DNA from: Dipteris shenzhenensis
Lineage: Eukaryota > Polypodiophyta > Polypodiopsida > Gleicheniales
Strand: one strand, 5' to 3'
NCBI GenBank assembly: GCA_047967505.1
Contig: CM106539.1
Length of the DNA: 64,000 nucleotides
Part shown: positions 11,981 through 23,945 of the stretch, in pieces
How the letters are laid out: each line of letters opens with the position of its first letter
Position numbering within the stretch: the first letter of the stretch is position 1
Program-made: the position numbers and the translations under genes
Notes under the pieces: model-generated
The model's input: only the letters and a program-made list of their open reading frames with translations
The model's database searches: none
Told to the model about the DNA's origin: nothing

Positions 11981-12300
11981 GCTGACATCTTTTGGATTTA
12001 TCTCTAATAGTGCATTGATCACAGTCAAAGATGACTTTGTAATTGTGTTCCGTCATTTGACCTACAAACAAAAGGTTCTTGCTGAGCTTCGGAACATAGA
12101 GCACATCTTTCACTAATCCTTTCGTACCAGTGAAATTGTTCATAGGGATAACGCCTGTCCCTTGAACTGGATTCGGTGTATTGTCTGCTGTGTAGATGAC
12201 ATTATTCTGTCCTTCTAATGGTTTCATCTCTATGAACCATTCCTAATGATTTGTCATGTGAGATGATGTACCACTGTTGATGTACCAAGGATCCTGTTCA
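11980..12300 (-). pseudogene. Copia aspartic protease, catalytic Asp lost
   Basis: The frame reads DPWYINSGTSSHMTNH then a stop, where Copia proteases have a WYxDSGAS active site. The Asn codon AAC is at 12276-12278. The bases before it (ATC) show that a CpG in ATCGAC could have become ATCAAC by cytosine deamination on the other strand. A TAG follows at 12243. Downstream the frame continues with VLYVPKLSKNLL and VGQM, the usual linker to integrase. Confidence 0.8.
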
Positions 12301-12518
12301 ACTTGGTTGACTTGATAGTTGAAATCCTCTTTGGGATTGAAATCAGTGTCTGAGTACACTGTATCAGTTTGATGCAATTCCTCGCTCGCAAGAAACATAT
12401 TTCCATGTTCATTTGCAAAATGACTGTGACTAGAATGTCCATCATGATGATCTCCTCTGCCTCAAGAATTTCCTCGATTACTGCTGGATTGACCGCCTTG
12501 GTCGTACTGCTTCTTGCG

Positions 12519-12560
12519 GCAATCTCTTTCATAGTGTCCAAACTTGTAACAGTAGTTGCA
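12519..12560 (-). other. CCHC zinc knuckle of Copia Gag, element 1
   Basis: The minus-strand frame reads CNYCYKFGHYERDC, an exact CX2CX4HX4C nucleocapsid knuckle that binds the element's RNA. It is in frame with the upstream Gag and the downstream protease. A 151-codon open frame over the same bases (12254-12709) is out of frame and is a shadow. Confidence 0.9.
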
Positions 12561-12839
12561 CTGAATGATTGACACATTGGTGGATGCATTCCCTCGTCCT
12601 TAAAATCTTTCTTGGTTGGAATGATTTCCTCTTTGATGATTCTGATGTTGCTGAGGATGATGCTGATGCTGATGCTGATTCTGACTTTGATTTTGTTGAT
12701 GATGACCACTTTTCTGGTATGATCTACCTCTGCCTCTGCCTCTGCTTCTGTCTAAAGCTGTGAATGCCTGATCATTAGAATGACCTTTATGTGCTTGAAT
12801 GGCTTGAGTCCTGAGTTCTTCACTAAGTAGGATTGACTA

Positions 12840-13493
12840 AAGTTCTTCCAGTGTCGAAATTTACCGTTGGATGGTAATTCTCTAGACTAGATTTTCGTAT
12901 CCCTCTCCTAGTCCATTCAAAATGACTTGAACCATTTCTACGAGATTCATAGTCTCTCCTGTTGCTGCAAGTTGATTGTTGTAGTCTTTTATGCGGAGTA
13001 CATAAGCATGACCAGTTTCACTACTGTTGCGAAAACTCTGGTTGATCTGGTTTCTCAAGGTGAGAATCCTAGATGTGTTCTTGGACTCGTAGAGAGCTGC
13101 GAACATATCCCATGCTTCTTTTGATGTCTTGACTGTGTTGAGATGTCCTAGCATGACATCTTGCACATTTTGCTTGATTAGGTGATAGGCATACTTGTCT
13201 TTCTTATCCCATTCTGCCTGAGCTCGGACAATGATAGGATTTGCTACTGGTGCAGAAACTGTTTGTGTAGATGTATATGCCATTGTAGATCCCATTGCTG
13301 GTGCTGTGACCACAGATGGTGGAGTAGAGCTACTTGTGGCTGGATTGTCCAATGGTCTAGGTGTAGACCCATCGACATACTCCCATTTGTCCTGAAGTAC
13401 AAGAATGGTCTCCATTCGGTATTTCCATATACCGTAATTGGAGTTGTCTAACTTAGCAGATGCCTCCAGATTGAGGTTGCTAGTCATAGACAT
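12840..13493 (-). pseudogene. Copia Gag region, element 1
   Basis: Starts at ATG 13493 and reads SMTSNLNLEASAKLDNSNYG, then IWKYRMETILVLQDKWEYV, typical of the N-terminal Gag domain of plant Copia elements that forms the particle shell. Stops at 12882 (TAG), 12861 (TAA) and 12837 (TAG) interrupt it before the zinc knuckle. The frame then continues towards the nucleocapsid part. Confidence 0.85.
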
Positions 13494-13499
13494 GGTGCA

Positions 13500-14228
13500 A
13501 GAAATATACTCAAAAGTGTCGTGAAAATCTCTGTATGAATCAACTGCAAATACATTGTCTATGCCAAGTGAAATATCTGAACCATCGGTGAAGATAGAAC
13601 TACAATATATAAAATCTGATTTGTATTACAAGGCTTGTGGCAATGATGCCGGGAATAGCCAAGAGGCTTTACAAGGCTGAAATGATGTGCACGATGCCGT
13701 GAAATAGCCGAATAGGTTTTACAATGGTGGCATGTGTGTGAAATCAATTGATATCTGCCCACTGAAATAATCTGCAATGCCTTTGAACTTTGAACTCTAC
13801 TCACTGAACTGATCAACGTAAGGTTTCAGGTAATGTAATGATGTGAAACCATATGTGAGCGTATGGACTAACTCCGAGTAGATACTAGTCGGGAATTTCG
13901 AGAATGGCTTAGATTGGCAACTTGGGGAAATTCAAAGCGTCCCCTCTATGGCAATCTAGTCTACTCTAATCTAGATCTATACCAACCATCGATCGATGAA
14001 AGAACATCAAATAATTCCTTTTCTTTTGTTCTTTTTAAGTGCTGGGTCAGATGCATCGATGTAGAGGTAAATGTGCATGAAGGAAGTGGTTTTGTTGGTG
14101 AGGCTCAAATGTGAGTATAACTTGCGCCGAAATGTGTGTGTGATGTAATGAGCATGTAGAGCATGAAAAAACGAGTGACATCCCTTTTTGGAGCACCCTC
14201 AAATTCTTCCTGGATCAAGAGATACGAC
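13500..14228. other. leader side of Copia element 1; no 5' LTR recognised
   Basis: Upstream (minus-strand sense) of the Gag start. A partial direct repeat lies at about 13630-13735 (gccaagaggctttacaaggc and gccgaataggttttacaatg). No TGGTATCAGAGC-type primer site and no copy of the 3' LTR were seen, so the 5' end is probably lost. Confidence 0.45.
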
Positions 14229-15465
14229 ACTTCTGATAGTAGAACTTGCCTCTATCAATAATACTATTCATTCTTCTACAAATAAAGCTCCAACTGAGAA
14301 CATGTATGAAAACCCTTTATCTTTAACTATGTTGTGTATGAAGGGTAGAGAGCCATTGAGTTTAAGGAGGGCGATTCGGTATTGCTATTATTCCATCAGG
14401 CAAGGTTGGCAATCAAGTTATGCAACCTTTCTTTGTGCTATTACAACCCATCTTAAAAATTATTATTAGATATCCTACTTTCATTTATTATCATCACATG
14501 TTTACTAAGCACAAGTGCGAGTTTTCTTTGTGTGAGTTCTTATGATAAGACATCACACATTGGCCAACTATCTTCTACAAATCTTGCATACATGGTATTC
14601 ACAATTCAGAGCTCTTTACTATGGTTGATCACCATGTATGCTATCTTCAATAAAGCTTCTATCATCCTCAACGTGAGCGTCACATCATTACAATGCTAGC
14701 ACAAGCACCTTTAATGTGTCCATGACACTTTGTGTGTATGTCAACTCCAATGTGACTATCACCTTTAGAGTAACCTATCGCCTTTGGAGTGATTTGTTAT
14801 CTTGAACATGACTTTATCATCGTTACTATGGTTTAATTTTTCCATCTTCAATATGGTCTTATTTACAAGCTATAATATGGTGATGGATCCATGATAGTCA
14901 AATCGAATTATAGGATGTTGGAAGCTAGTGTATGAGATGTATTTATGCCTAAGCAACAATTTTTGTAAGGTCCAAGAGGTGTGTTTATGATGGAAATAAT
15001 TATTTCAAATAATAAATTAATGGACTTTGATACCATAGGAGGAATTTTATTACACCCCATAGGGTATAATCATTTCTCCTTCTCTTCAAATCTTTTGTGT
15101 AATCTAAATGATATGTGTGGATATTCTTTAGAACTCCAAGTTTGCAAAGTAATTTACTTAAAGTTTGGGAAAGGGTTGCACACATGGTAGAGTTTATTCT
15201 AGACAACCTAATGGGGTTTACAACTTTCAAACTAAGAATAGATAACTTGTATGCTTGGAAAAATGTGTTTGCTCCACTAAAATGGAAAGATCTTTATTGA
15301 AGGAGAGATTAAATTTTTAATGTAGTAGAATAGTGTTTAGACAAGTTTCTAATTTTTTGGAGAAAAAAAAATAGATAATAATTGTAAACATTTGAGAGTA
15401 ACAAATAGTCAAGAATAAGAGCCACAAGCTTGCAAGTAGGGACCCTTTAACCTAAAATTTAGAAC
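14229..15465. repeat. 1.2 kb direct duplication, copy A
   Basis: Collinear with 15745-16965 over its whole length with scattered substitutions and small indels, from acttctga to aatttagaac. Content is AT-rich with only short open frames; no domain recognised. Confidence 0.9.
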
Positions 15466-15744
15466 AAGCAAGCGCATTTCATTTCTTGGAAGAAGACATT
15501 AAGAGCAACAAAGGCAACAATGCTTTTTGTGAAACACTTCTTACATCTTGGTGTATCCCAATCAATTGTTTTCACTCGATATAGCAAGTTCACATGTAAT
15601 TTTTGGCAAGAGCAACATGAAAATTTGGGTACTAAACTAGAATTTACACCCAAAGAGGGATGGATAAAGCAAAGCCACCAAAAAATTCTTGCTAGAATTA
15701 CCATGTTTTTATGTTCATGACCATCAACAATGGTGGGAGTGCTA

Positions 15745-16965
15745 ACTTCTGACAATAGAACTTGCCTCTGTCAATAATACTTTTCATTTTTCTACAAATA
15801 AAGCTCCTAATGAGAACATGTACGAAAGCCCTTTAACTATACTGTGTATGAAGAATAGAGAGCCATTGAGTTTAAGGAGGGCGATTGGGTATTGCTATTG
15901 TTCCATCAAGCAAGGTTGGCAATCAAGTTATGCATGTCAACCTTTCTTCACACTATTACATCTTAAAGATTATTACTAAATACACTGCTTTCATTTATTA
16001 TCATCACATGTTTACTAAGCACAAGTGCGAGTTTTCTTTGTGTGAGTTCTTATGACAAGATATCACACACTGGCCAACTATCTTCTACAAATCTTGCATA
16101 CATGGTATTCACAATTCAGAGCTCTTTACCATGGTTAATCACCATGTATGCTATCTTCAATAAAGCTTCTATCATCCTCAACATGAGCACCACATCATTG
16201 CAATGCTTGCACGAGCACCTTCAATGTGTCCATGACACTTTTTGTGTACGTCAACTCCAGTGTGACTATGACCTTTAGAGTAACCTATCGCCTTTGGAGT
16301 GATTTATTATCTTCAACACGACTTTACCATTGTTACTATGGTTTAATTTTTCCATCTTCAATATGGTCTTATTTACAAGCTGTAATATGGTGATAGATCC
16401 ATGATAGTCAAATCAAATTATAAGATGTTGGAAGCTAGTGTATGAGATGTGTTTATGCCTAAGCAACAATTTTTGTGTGTTTATGATGGAATTAATTATT
16501 TCAAATGATAAATTAATGGACTTTGATAACATAGGAGGAATTTAATTACACTCCATAGGGTATAATCATATCTCCTTCTCTTCAAATCTTTCGTGTAATC
16601 TAAATTACATGTGCGGATTTTCTTAAGAACTCCTAGTTTGCAAAGTAATTTACTTAAAGTTTGGGAAAGGGTTGCACACATGGTAGAGTTGATCCTAGTC
16701 AACCTAATGGGGTTTACAACTTTCTCAATACTAAGAATAGATAACATGTATGGCTTGGAAAAATGTGTTAGCTCCACTAAAATGGAAAGGTCTTTATTGA
16801 AGGGGAGATTAAATTTTTAATGTAGTAGAATAATGTTTAAACAAGTTTAAAATTTTTTGGAGGAAAAGAAATAGATAATAGTTGTAAACATTTGGGCTTA
16901 ACAAATCCTCAAGAATAACATCCACAAGCTTGCAAGTAGGGACCCTTAAACCTAAAATTTAGAAC
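15745..16965. repeat. 1.2 kb direct duplication, copy B
   Basis: Second copy of 14229-15465, same orientation, separated from it by 279 bp of unrelated sequence. It ends beside an 18-base C run (16978-16995) followed by 8 A. Confidence 0.9.
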
Positions 16966-16977
16966 CTCCTCGCCGCG

Positions 16978-17003
16978 CCCCCCCCCCCCCCCCCCAAAAA
17001 AAA
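16978..17003. repeat. C18-A8 homopolymer junction
   Basis: Eighteen C immediately followed by eight A, at the right edge of duplication copy B. Confidence 0.9.
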
Positions 17004-17052
17004 GAGGACAATGGAACCAAAGTTGGTTGAAAAGAAGGTAGCCCTTACTAGC

Positions 17053-17199
17053 AGTGAGAAAATACATGAATGAAGATATGTCCTTAGAGGGGCATTTACA
17101 CTTTGATATCAATTAAAATAGTAGTGAGAAAATACATTCAATTTACTATAATGAATATATGTCCTTAGAGGGGCATTTACATTTTGATATCAATTTAAA
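17053..17199. repeat. short tandem duplication
   Basis: Two imperfect units share agtgagaaaatacat followed by tatgtccttagaggggcatt and tttgatatcaat. Confidence 0.8.
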
Positions 17200-18380
17200 A
17201 ATCTTACAAACTGTTCACATGAAATGGGGAGGATTTGCAAACCTAAAATTTGAATTTAGGTTCACTTGGATGAAAACCAGGTTTTTTAGCCAACCACTAA
17301 TCAAACAAGGGGCTCTTCTAACAACCAACTTTGCCCATAGAAACAAGTGGGTTACAAACCACCCCTCCCGTGTGAACAAGCTCTTTCGTCCCTCTTGAGC
17401 ATGACTTTAGGAATAACAAACTTCCACGTTCTCCCATGTATCAAAGAGTGCCTTAAATCATTGACGACAATGCAAATGATATACGAATATGCAAGGTATA
17501 GATAAAATCATCAAGAATAAGAACCAACCTTTAATGAGACAATTTCTCACTTTAGTTCTAGGCAAACCTTTAAAAAGTGCATCATGGGGGTTTTGGGTGC
17601 AAGTTAAACAATCCCCATTTTTGGCCGTTCCTGCACACTTCGAAGGAGTATTAGTCTTTATGTCTACAAGCTAATTTGATAATCACACATTTTGGCGCTT
17701 GAGTACATACAAACAGCAAACATGCAAACACCTTCTGTTTATGTATCTATTCACACACGCATCAACACATCAACATCCATTTATCTAACGTCCGCCCGCC
17801 CATCTATGTACAATGCTCGTGGCTTCTTGAAACCCCTCTTCATGGACACGTCTTCTGCAACAGTCCTGTTTCAACCTTAATACATTCTTTGAAAGTATAT
17901 AACCCTCACGTTATAAAATCATTAAAAAGGTTTACCTAAGGAAAAAGAAGAATGTAACTGAAGAAAATATGAACACAGTAAAGGAATTGGCCAGAAGGTT
18001 CTTCAAAAACCAGACAATGAATTGAAAAACGGTTTAAAATACGGAGCCGACCACTTCCAGACCAGGCGGCAAAACATACATGTAGCTAAGAACCTCAACT
18101 TCAACGATACATGAAGAGATGGAACGCTATCAAAACATAGAAAATAGTTATCTCTTAAATACTTCGCGAGAGCATTAAGATACGCAAATGAGGCGCCCAA
18201 ACATAACCCAACGCACATGAATTTCGTTCCACGATGATTTGAATGGTTATATCTAAGGTCGACAGGAGTCTCCAAACCCGTGTAAGCTCAAACGTCAATC
18301 CAATAGCAGAATGGGAAGCATCTGCATATTCTCAACCCTGAGAATTTGCGTAGAACGTCGGTGAAGTGAAGGCTAAGCGC
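17200..18380. other. unassigned sequence
   Basis: No domain, repeat or transposon end recognised. A minus-strand open frame at 18003-18275 (90 codons) has no recognisable family; it lies downstream of the candidate first exon at 18594 and could be intron or chance. Confidence 0.4.
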
Positions 18381-18489
18381 ATCACCCCTCTCGGCAAATA
18401 ATATCGAAAGAATCACGCCCAAAAACTGGGAAACCGACTAAATGAAGAACCGAGAAGCTACAGGCACACGTACTGCTCAGAAGCCAAGC

Positions 18490-18594
18490 GTAACTAATGA
18501 ATTTCAGAAGGCCTTGCGGCTCTTCAACAGTTAGACTCTCATCACCGCAGCAGCCTACCGAGCTTAAGCTCCGACGAAGAGCGGCACGAAACAA
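18490..18594 (-). CDS. candidate first exon, mitochondrial-type N-terminus
   Basis: From ATG 18594 the minus strand reads MFRAALRRSLSSVGCCGDES then LTVEEPQGLLKF. The first 13 residues are rich in Arg, Ser and Ala without acidic residues and look like a mitochondrial targeting sequence. Upstream lie a telo-box (CCCTAACCCTATC, 18604-18617) and a TATA box (TTTATATAAG, 18686-18695), about 90-100 bp before the ATG, a normal spacing for a plant promoter. The frame stays open to 18382 but loses protein character after about residue 33, so an exon end there is likely. I could not find the next exon and do not recognise the protein. It may be an isolated gene 5' end. Confidence 0.35.
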
Positions 18595-18603
18595 CCGTGG
18601 TTT

Positions 18604-18695
18604 GATAGGGTTAGGGATAGATCCCCATTATATTTCCATTCCTAGGGCTCAAATCTCTACAATTTGCCTTATGACTAGCTGGGCGCTTATATAAA
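18604..18695 (-). promoter_or_regulatory. candidate core promoter with TATA box and telo-box
   Basis: Minus-strand TTTATATAAG at 18686-18695 and the telo-box-like CCCTAACCC at about 18607-18615. Telo-boxes near the start site are common in plant genes for ribosomal and organelle proteins. Support depends on the candidate exon downstream. Confidence 0.4.
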
Positions 18696-18699
18696 GCTT

Positions 18700-20850
18700 G
18701 CCAATTTGTATAGGGTGTCTCTCTCCTACATCACCCCCTTTGATTATCAACCGATTGTGTAGTTAAGCCCATAGAGCATTCCGAACATTGCTTAAATCTT
18801 TGCCTTTCAAGGTCCTTCTAGCACCTTCAATAGTCGAGCAGCTTGTCAAATCCTTACTTGCATTTTGGCGAGCAACTATTACGTCAGGACTAGCATTTAT
18901 GGATCACCCTTGTCCGTTGCCTTGTCCAGCATGGACTTGTCGGGAACTTGCATTGGTTAAGACCTTGCAATGCCCCCGTTGCCATAGTGGGAGCCTCTAC
19001 AATCATAAAAGATGGTTCGTGAGTTGCTGCTCTAGAATCATCTTAGCGAACCCGTCGAGGTTTGCCCAAAATTTAGCCTACTCCTCCAAACATCAAAATG
19101 CCTTTAACTTGATTCAAGGGCCCTGAGCTTAATACTTCTCACACATCCTCCTCTTCAAGGTCATCGTTCGAGTATGAGACCTAGCTTTGATAGCATCCAA
19201 GAAGACCAAAACCTTGTAGCTTTTCCTTGATTGTCATCATTAGAGTCAAAGAAGGCAAAGCACAAAACAACAAGAGCTGAGCATAGAAACGCTAGTAGAG
19301 AATCTAAGATACATGTTCTAGGTAAAGTACTCTCATCTTGGGTCTTAAAAGAAGCCTCAACTCTCACGGAGCACGTTAATTGTGAACAATGAAGGACACA
19401 TTGAGGATTGTAAAGTGGTGGGTTTTATGTTAGAGAAGAAATGGAGGAGTCTGTTGCCATTGACTCTGTGTGTGTGTGTGTAGAGCTTGAGTCACCATTG
19501 TCTATATAGAGAAGCAATGGATATTGCTCATACATAACAATCAAATGCGCTAAAGCAAGGACCCATAAATTGACATAGCACTCAAGCGTCAAGAGCCGTG
19601 CTAACAAAAAGTGCAGATGGGTGCTCAAGCCTACAAGTGCCTATACACGAGCATGATCCTATCAACAAACTAACACTTTTGCCTTCTCTTTATCTGAGAG
19701 GTAAAAAAACCAATTATGTGCTGCTCTTTGATTATCCATCCTTGTGCCACTTTGCAATGGAAACGAAACTCCTATCATAAAAAAATCCCGAGTTTCTACC
19801 AGAATTTGGCTTGCTTCATCACATGGTCCAATACTTTATGCTTTACCATGTTTTGAGATTCGACAAAGGTAAATACTCATGGCCTAGCACAAAGGCTATC
19901 ATTGATGACAATTAGATGATAACATTATCAATTTCAAAATTCCAAGACATATGCGCAACGCAAGGACTACAAGATAGGTGTTGAGATTTACTAGATTGCA
20001 TGACATACATTTAGTTAAAGGAGAGCAAGATTGAGGTGGAAATTATCATATTCTAAGAGTTGACACAAACAAATCTCAGAGCGCAATAAAGCTTCACAGT
20101 GCAATGCAAAGCCAATCATTAAACAATAACGTTATGAATTTCAAGACTACATTAACATTATGTTGTTGATACTCTATGCTCTTTTCTATTTCCATGATTG
20201 TATTGGCATCTAGCATAGCAAGCTAAGGTTAAGAGTCACGCCGGCAATAAGTACAAAGTGCTATGCAATGAAAATGCATATTCTATCAATGCAAAGTGCT
20301 ATGTACTGAAAATTCATATTCTATCATGCAGAGTGCTATGATTTCTTCTTCGATAATGTGCATGCTTTGTTGATGGGTGTACTTATGTGGCTTCCGTGGG
20401 TCGAGTGCATGTATGGTGCTTCTGGCTCCTTCTGAGGCTCGAATCGCCTAAGCTCCTTTGATTCGGAAAAATGTTGCTCCTTGACAGTGTGCATGGTCCT
20501 CGTCTCTGCCATGGATCGAATGCTTTTGACTTCCTAGGTTGAATGCATGCTACTTCTACCTTCCTACGTTGAATACATTGACCTCGCATCTCTATAGGCA
20601 TGGACAAGTTCTGTGACTATGCTATGCATGATCTTTATCTTCCATCAACTTTTGCATGATGATGGATGCATGCATTCTTCAATTGTTGCCTTTTGTGTTT
20701 TGTCAACATTTGATTTCTATGTTGGTTCTTCACTCATTGTTCTAGAAAGGGGTGCCTTGACTATTCATTTCCTACTATTTCTTCTGCATTGGGCTATTCT
20801 CATGAAGTTATGTCTTTTTTATGTGCTTAGTTTCTCTCTAACACTGTTTT
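18700..20850. other. unassigned sequence
   Basis: No domain or transposon end recognised. A short GT run occurs at about 19468-19482, and the motif gcaaagtgctatg recurs near 20250-20340. Confidence 0.45.
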
Positions 20851-21273
20851 TGTAGGATCATCAATAATCTCCTTCTATGCTTCTTGTTGTTTAGGAGCAT
20901 ATATTTAGCATTGGCATAGGACCATCGCCTTTATCTCAAGTTGCTTCAGTGGCAACTTTGTTCTTCTCACATTTTCCATTAGTATGGATGTAGTCATACG
21001 ATCTGATGTTTATGTTGGATTTTTTATTATCGAATAGGAATACTATTTTACCACTTCATGGATTGTATGTAGCCTAACCTTGCAAAAGTGTTGTATCGGT
21101 TGGTGATACCAATATTTTTGTTGTTTTTTTTCATGAAATACGTATGCATTCTAGGATTATGTTCATTTGTAGTGGCAGGATTTCTATCGTTCTTCCTTGA
21201 TAACATAGCTGTCAGTTTCAATGCGCTTCGGTATTTCATTGTGCGCTTCGAAGTTTGTTCAATGAGTGACTTG
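20851..21273. repeat. 423 bp tandem duplication, unit 1
   Basis: Begins tgtaggatcatcaat and runs to the base before tgtaggatcgtcaat at 21274; identity with unit 2 is very high by eye, with only scattered substitutions. No domain recognised within the unit. Confidence 0.92.
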
Positions 21274-21690
21274 TGTAGGATCGTCAATCATCTCCTTCTA
21301 TGCTTCTTGTTGTTTAGGAGCATATATTTAGCATTGGCATAGGACCATCGCCTTTATCTCAAGTTGCTTCAGTGGCAACTTTGTTCTTCTCACATTTTCC
21401 ATCAGTATGGATGTAGTTATACGATCTGATGTTTATGTTGGATTTTTTATTATCTAACATGAATACTATTTTACCACTTCATGGATTGTATGTAGCCTAA
21501 CCTTGCAAAAGTGTTGTATCGATTGGTGATACCAATATTTTTGTTGTTTTTGTTCATGAAATACATATGCATTCTAGGATTATGTTCATTTGTAGTGGCA
21601 AGATTTCTATTGTTCTTCCTTGATAACATAGCTGTCAGTTTCAATGAGCTTCGGTATTTCATTGTGCACTTCGAAGTTTGTTCAATGAAT
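21274..21690. repeat. 423 bp tandem duplication, unit 2
   Basis: Head-to-tail copy of 20851-21273. Followed directly by a shorter tandem array. Confidence 0.92.
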
Positions 21691-21692
21691 GA

Positions 21693-21835
21693 ATATTTAG
21701 GATAGTAGTTGGTATTACCATTTGTGAAGTTTCTTGAGGGACTTTTGATTATTTAGCATAGTAGTTGGTATTGGAGTTTGTGAAGTTTCTTGAGAGAGTT
21801 TTGATTGTTTAGCAGAGTAGTTGGCATTGGCATTT
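21693..21835. repeat. about 55-60 bp tandem array, three units
   Basis: Units carry tagtagttggtattggagtt, then gtgaagtttcttgag and ttttgatt. They immediately follow the 423 bp duplication. Confidence 0.8.
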
Positions 21836-21839
21836 GTTC

Positions 21840-23945
21840 AACGACTTTCGCTACTTGGTATTGGAATTTACTTTAAGACTAGTCATCTTTCTATCAAAAG
21901 GTGGTTCAGTACGATATTCATGCAACATATTTGGTTTAGAAGTGCTCAATGTATTCCTTTTGGGATCCTTTTTAAACTAAACTAGTATTCATGTTGTAGA
22001 TTTAGTTTGGTAGTGCTCGATGTATCTCCTTTCAAGAATGGACTTCGGAGGAGGCCAAGGATGTATGGACCATGAAAGATAGTGCGATTAACATTTTCAA
22101 GGGTCTGAGTTACTGACAGTGGGATTCAATGATGGTTTGGACTCTATAAAGGCCATAGCTTCCCATCTCGGCCAATTTAACTAGGGTATGTTGCATTGTT
22201 TGTAATTGAGGAGCCTAGTGCAATCTTGGATCATGGAATAGTTGAGGCAAAACATAGGAGGTAAGTAGTCCAAATTATAATGTATGTATTTAGTTACAAA
22301 GGAGGCCTAGTCCATGAGAATTCCTAGCTCAAGATCTATTAGAGTCAAGTCTGAGGTTATCAATAAAAGTATCGAAAGAAACTCTTTGATATTACTTTTA
22401 GTGTTCAGACTTCAAACATACCTAAAGATTATCCTTCATAATTGGATACTTTTAGAAATCATTAAAGGGCATAATAATTTTCACCATCAATTGGTTTTGT
22501 GAGGATGATAACTTCACATCATAAAGCCAAAAAGTGTACAAATGCTCCCGTAAACTATACATACCAAGGGCAATGTTTATAACCATTAACCTGATGTCGA
22601 TTCGAACGTCAAGGAAGGAGTTTGTCCTAAGCTCCGGTGCTAAAGTAGTCCTGAAACCCAATCAAATCATGTATACCCACCATTGGTCTCACAAGATTTT
22701 TGCCATCTTACAATGGATATACAAGTGTGTATTCGACCTAGCAAGAATCTACCCTACTATACTACTGGATCCATTTCCAATGATAAAGTAAACTAAATAC
22801 AATCAAATGCTATTTCCCTTATACACATTACAAGTGAGAGTAATCCATTAGTAGTCAATCCCTTTTGATAAAGTGTCGAAGTGGAAATCAATTTAAATAT
22901 TCGCTTTCACATTAGTAAACTATAAAGTGTAGTACAATATTCATGCCTAGTCTCGAACAAATGACTCAATCCTAATTTACAATAGTCAGAGATATCTTCC
23001 ATATAATACTTCTCAAAGTTGCCAACATCGTATCTTCATTTTTGGAAATCAGGCCAAAGATTCATGAATGTGAATCTAGTGGAGAGGTATGCCGACTCAC
23101 TTGGTGCCATCACAACATAATGAAAGTAAGAATAATTCATCAATGCTGTGAAGCCAAGCTTCAATGGTGGCACACAGTTGTTATCCCTATCAATCTATTT
23201 AGATTAGCATTAGTTAAATCTCGTCATTGACTGTTGGCATGTTTCCTTAATCAAAACCAGTTTCAAGTCTAAGGAAAGGAATGAAGTAGAACCTACATAC
23301 AGGTACCTATTACCATACACCCCTAACAATGAGGAGGATACTTACAAAATAATCCAATGCAAAATTCTTATCTCCTTTATACCTCCTCCATAAATTTTGA
23401 CATAGAGTGAGCAAGGACTCCATATTGTGAACAAGGAGTCAAAAAACCAAGGAATCCATAGTGTTAAATGATTACTATAGCCATCCACTTCCTAAAGTAA
23501 TCACATCTTGGCATTCTAATCTTTGAAAGTATTCATAGGTTGGCATTTAGACTCAGTTCCTCGACTACTATGTTGTAAATATGCCAGGCTTATCTGAACT
23601 CTGACTTAGTCTTCAAGTGTTGCATGTAGTGTGAGGAGTCTGAAATGTAAATGTGATCCTTCCCCTCCTTAATGTCCATGGGATTTTTTGCAAAGTCCTT
23701 GTACGTCCTAAGTCATACCATCTACTCCCCACATTTGTCAAGCCAGTAAGTCCAAACTATAATGCATGTATTTAGTTACAAAGGAGGCCAAGTTCATGAG
23801 AAGTCATATGGTGTGGTGCTAGAGGGTCGTCAGAGTCAAGTCTGCAGAGTCAAGTCTGCTCCAACCACCCATTTCATTAAGCCTTATTGGCCATCATTCT
23901 AATTTCTCTCAATAACTATAATGAAGGACATGGTGGTCCAATAGT
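21840..23945. other. unassigned sequence with one dispersed repeat pair
   Basis: A 54 bp segment at 22267-22320 recurs at 23749-23802 (shared text tatttagttacaaaggaggc). No coding domain recognised on either strand. Confidence 0.45.

Larger units (their letters stand above)
9285..13493 (-). pseudogene. Ty1/Copia gag-pol, decayed (element 1)
   Basis: All recognised blocks lie in one minus-strand frame from the ATG at 13493 to a TGA at 9285-9287 inside the LTR, about 1,400 codons. Order: Gag (13493 to about 12560), zinc knuckle, protease, integrase, reverse transcriptase, RNase H, which is the Copia order. The frame carries 12 stops: TAG at 12882, 12837, 12243, 11508, 10845, 9882, 9864 and 9462; TAA at 12861, 11007 and 10806; TGA at 12462. 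The protease catalytic Asp is lost. There is no net frameshift, but the integrase appears to lack an internal piece. The element cannot encode its own proteins by standard decoding. Copia assignment is firm; age and family name are not determinable here. Confidence 0.9.

Noticed and set aside
12254-12709. 151-codon minus-strand open frame in Copia element 1
   Set aside because: Out of frame with Gag, zinc knuckle, protease and integrase, which all share another frame; it is a shadow.
14188-14469. 93-codon open frame as a gene
   Set aside because: It lies at the left end of the 1.2 kb duplication, the second copy does not preserve the frame, and no domain is recognisable.
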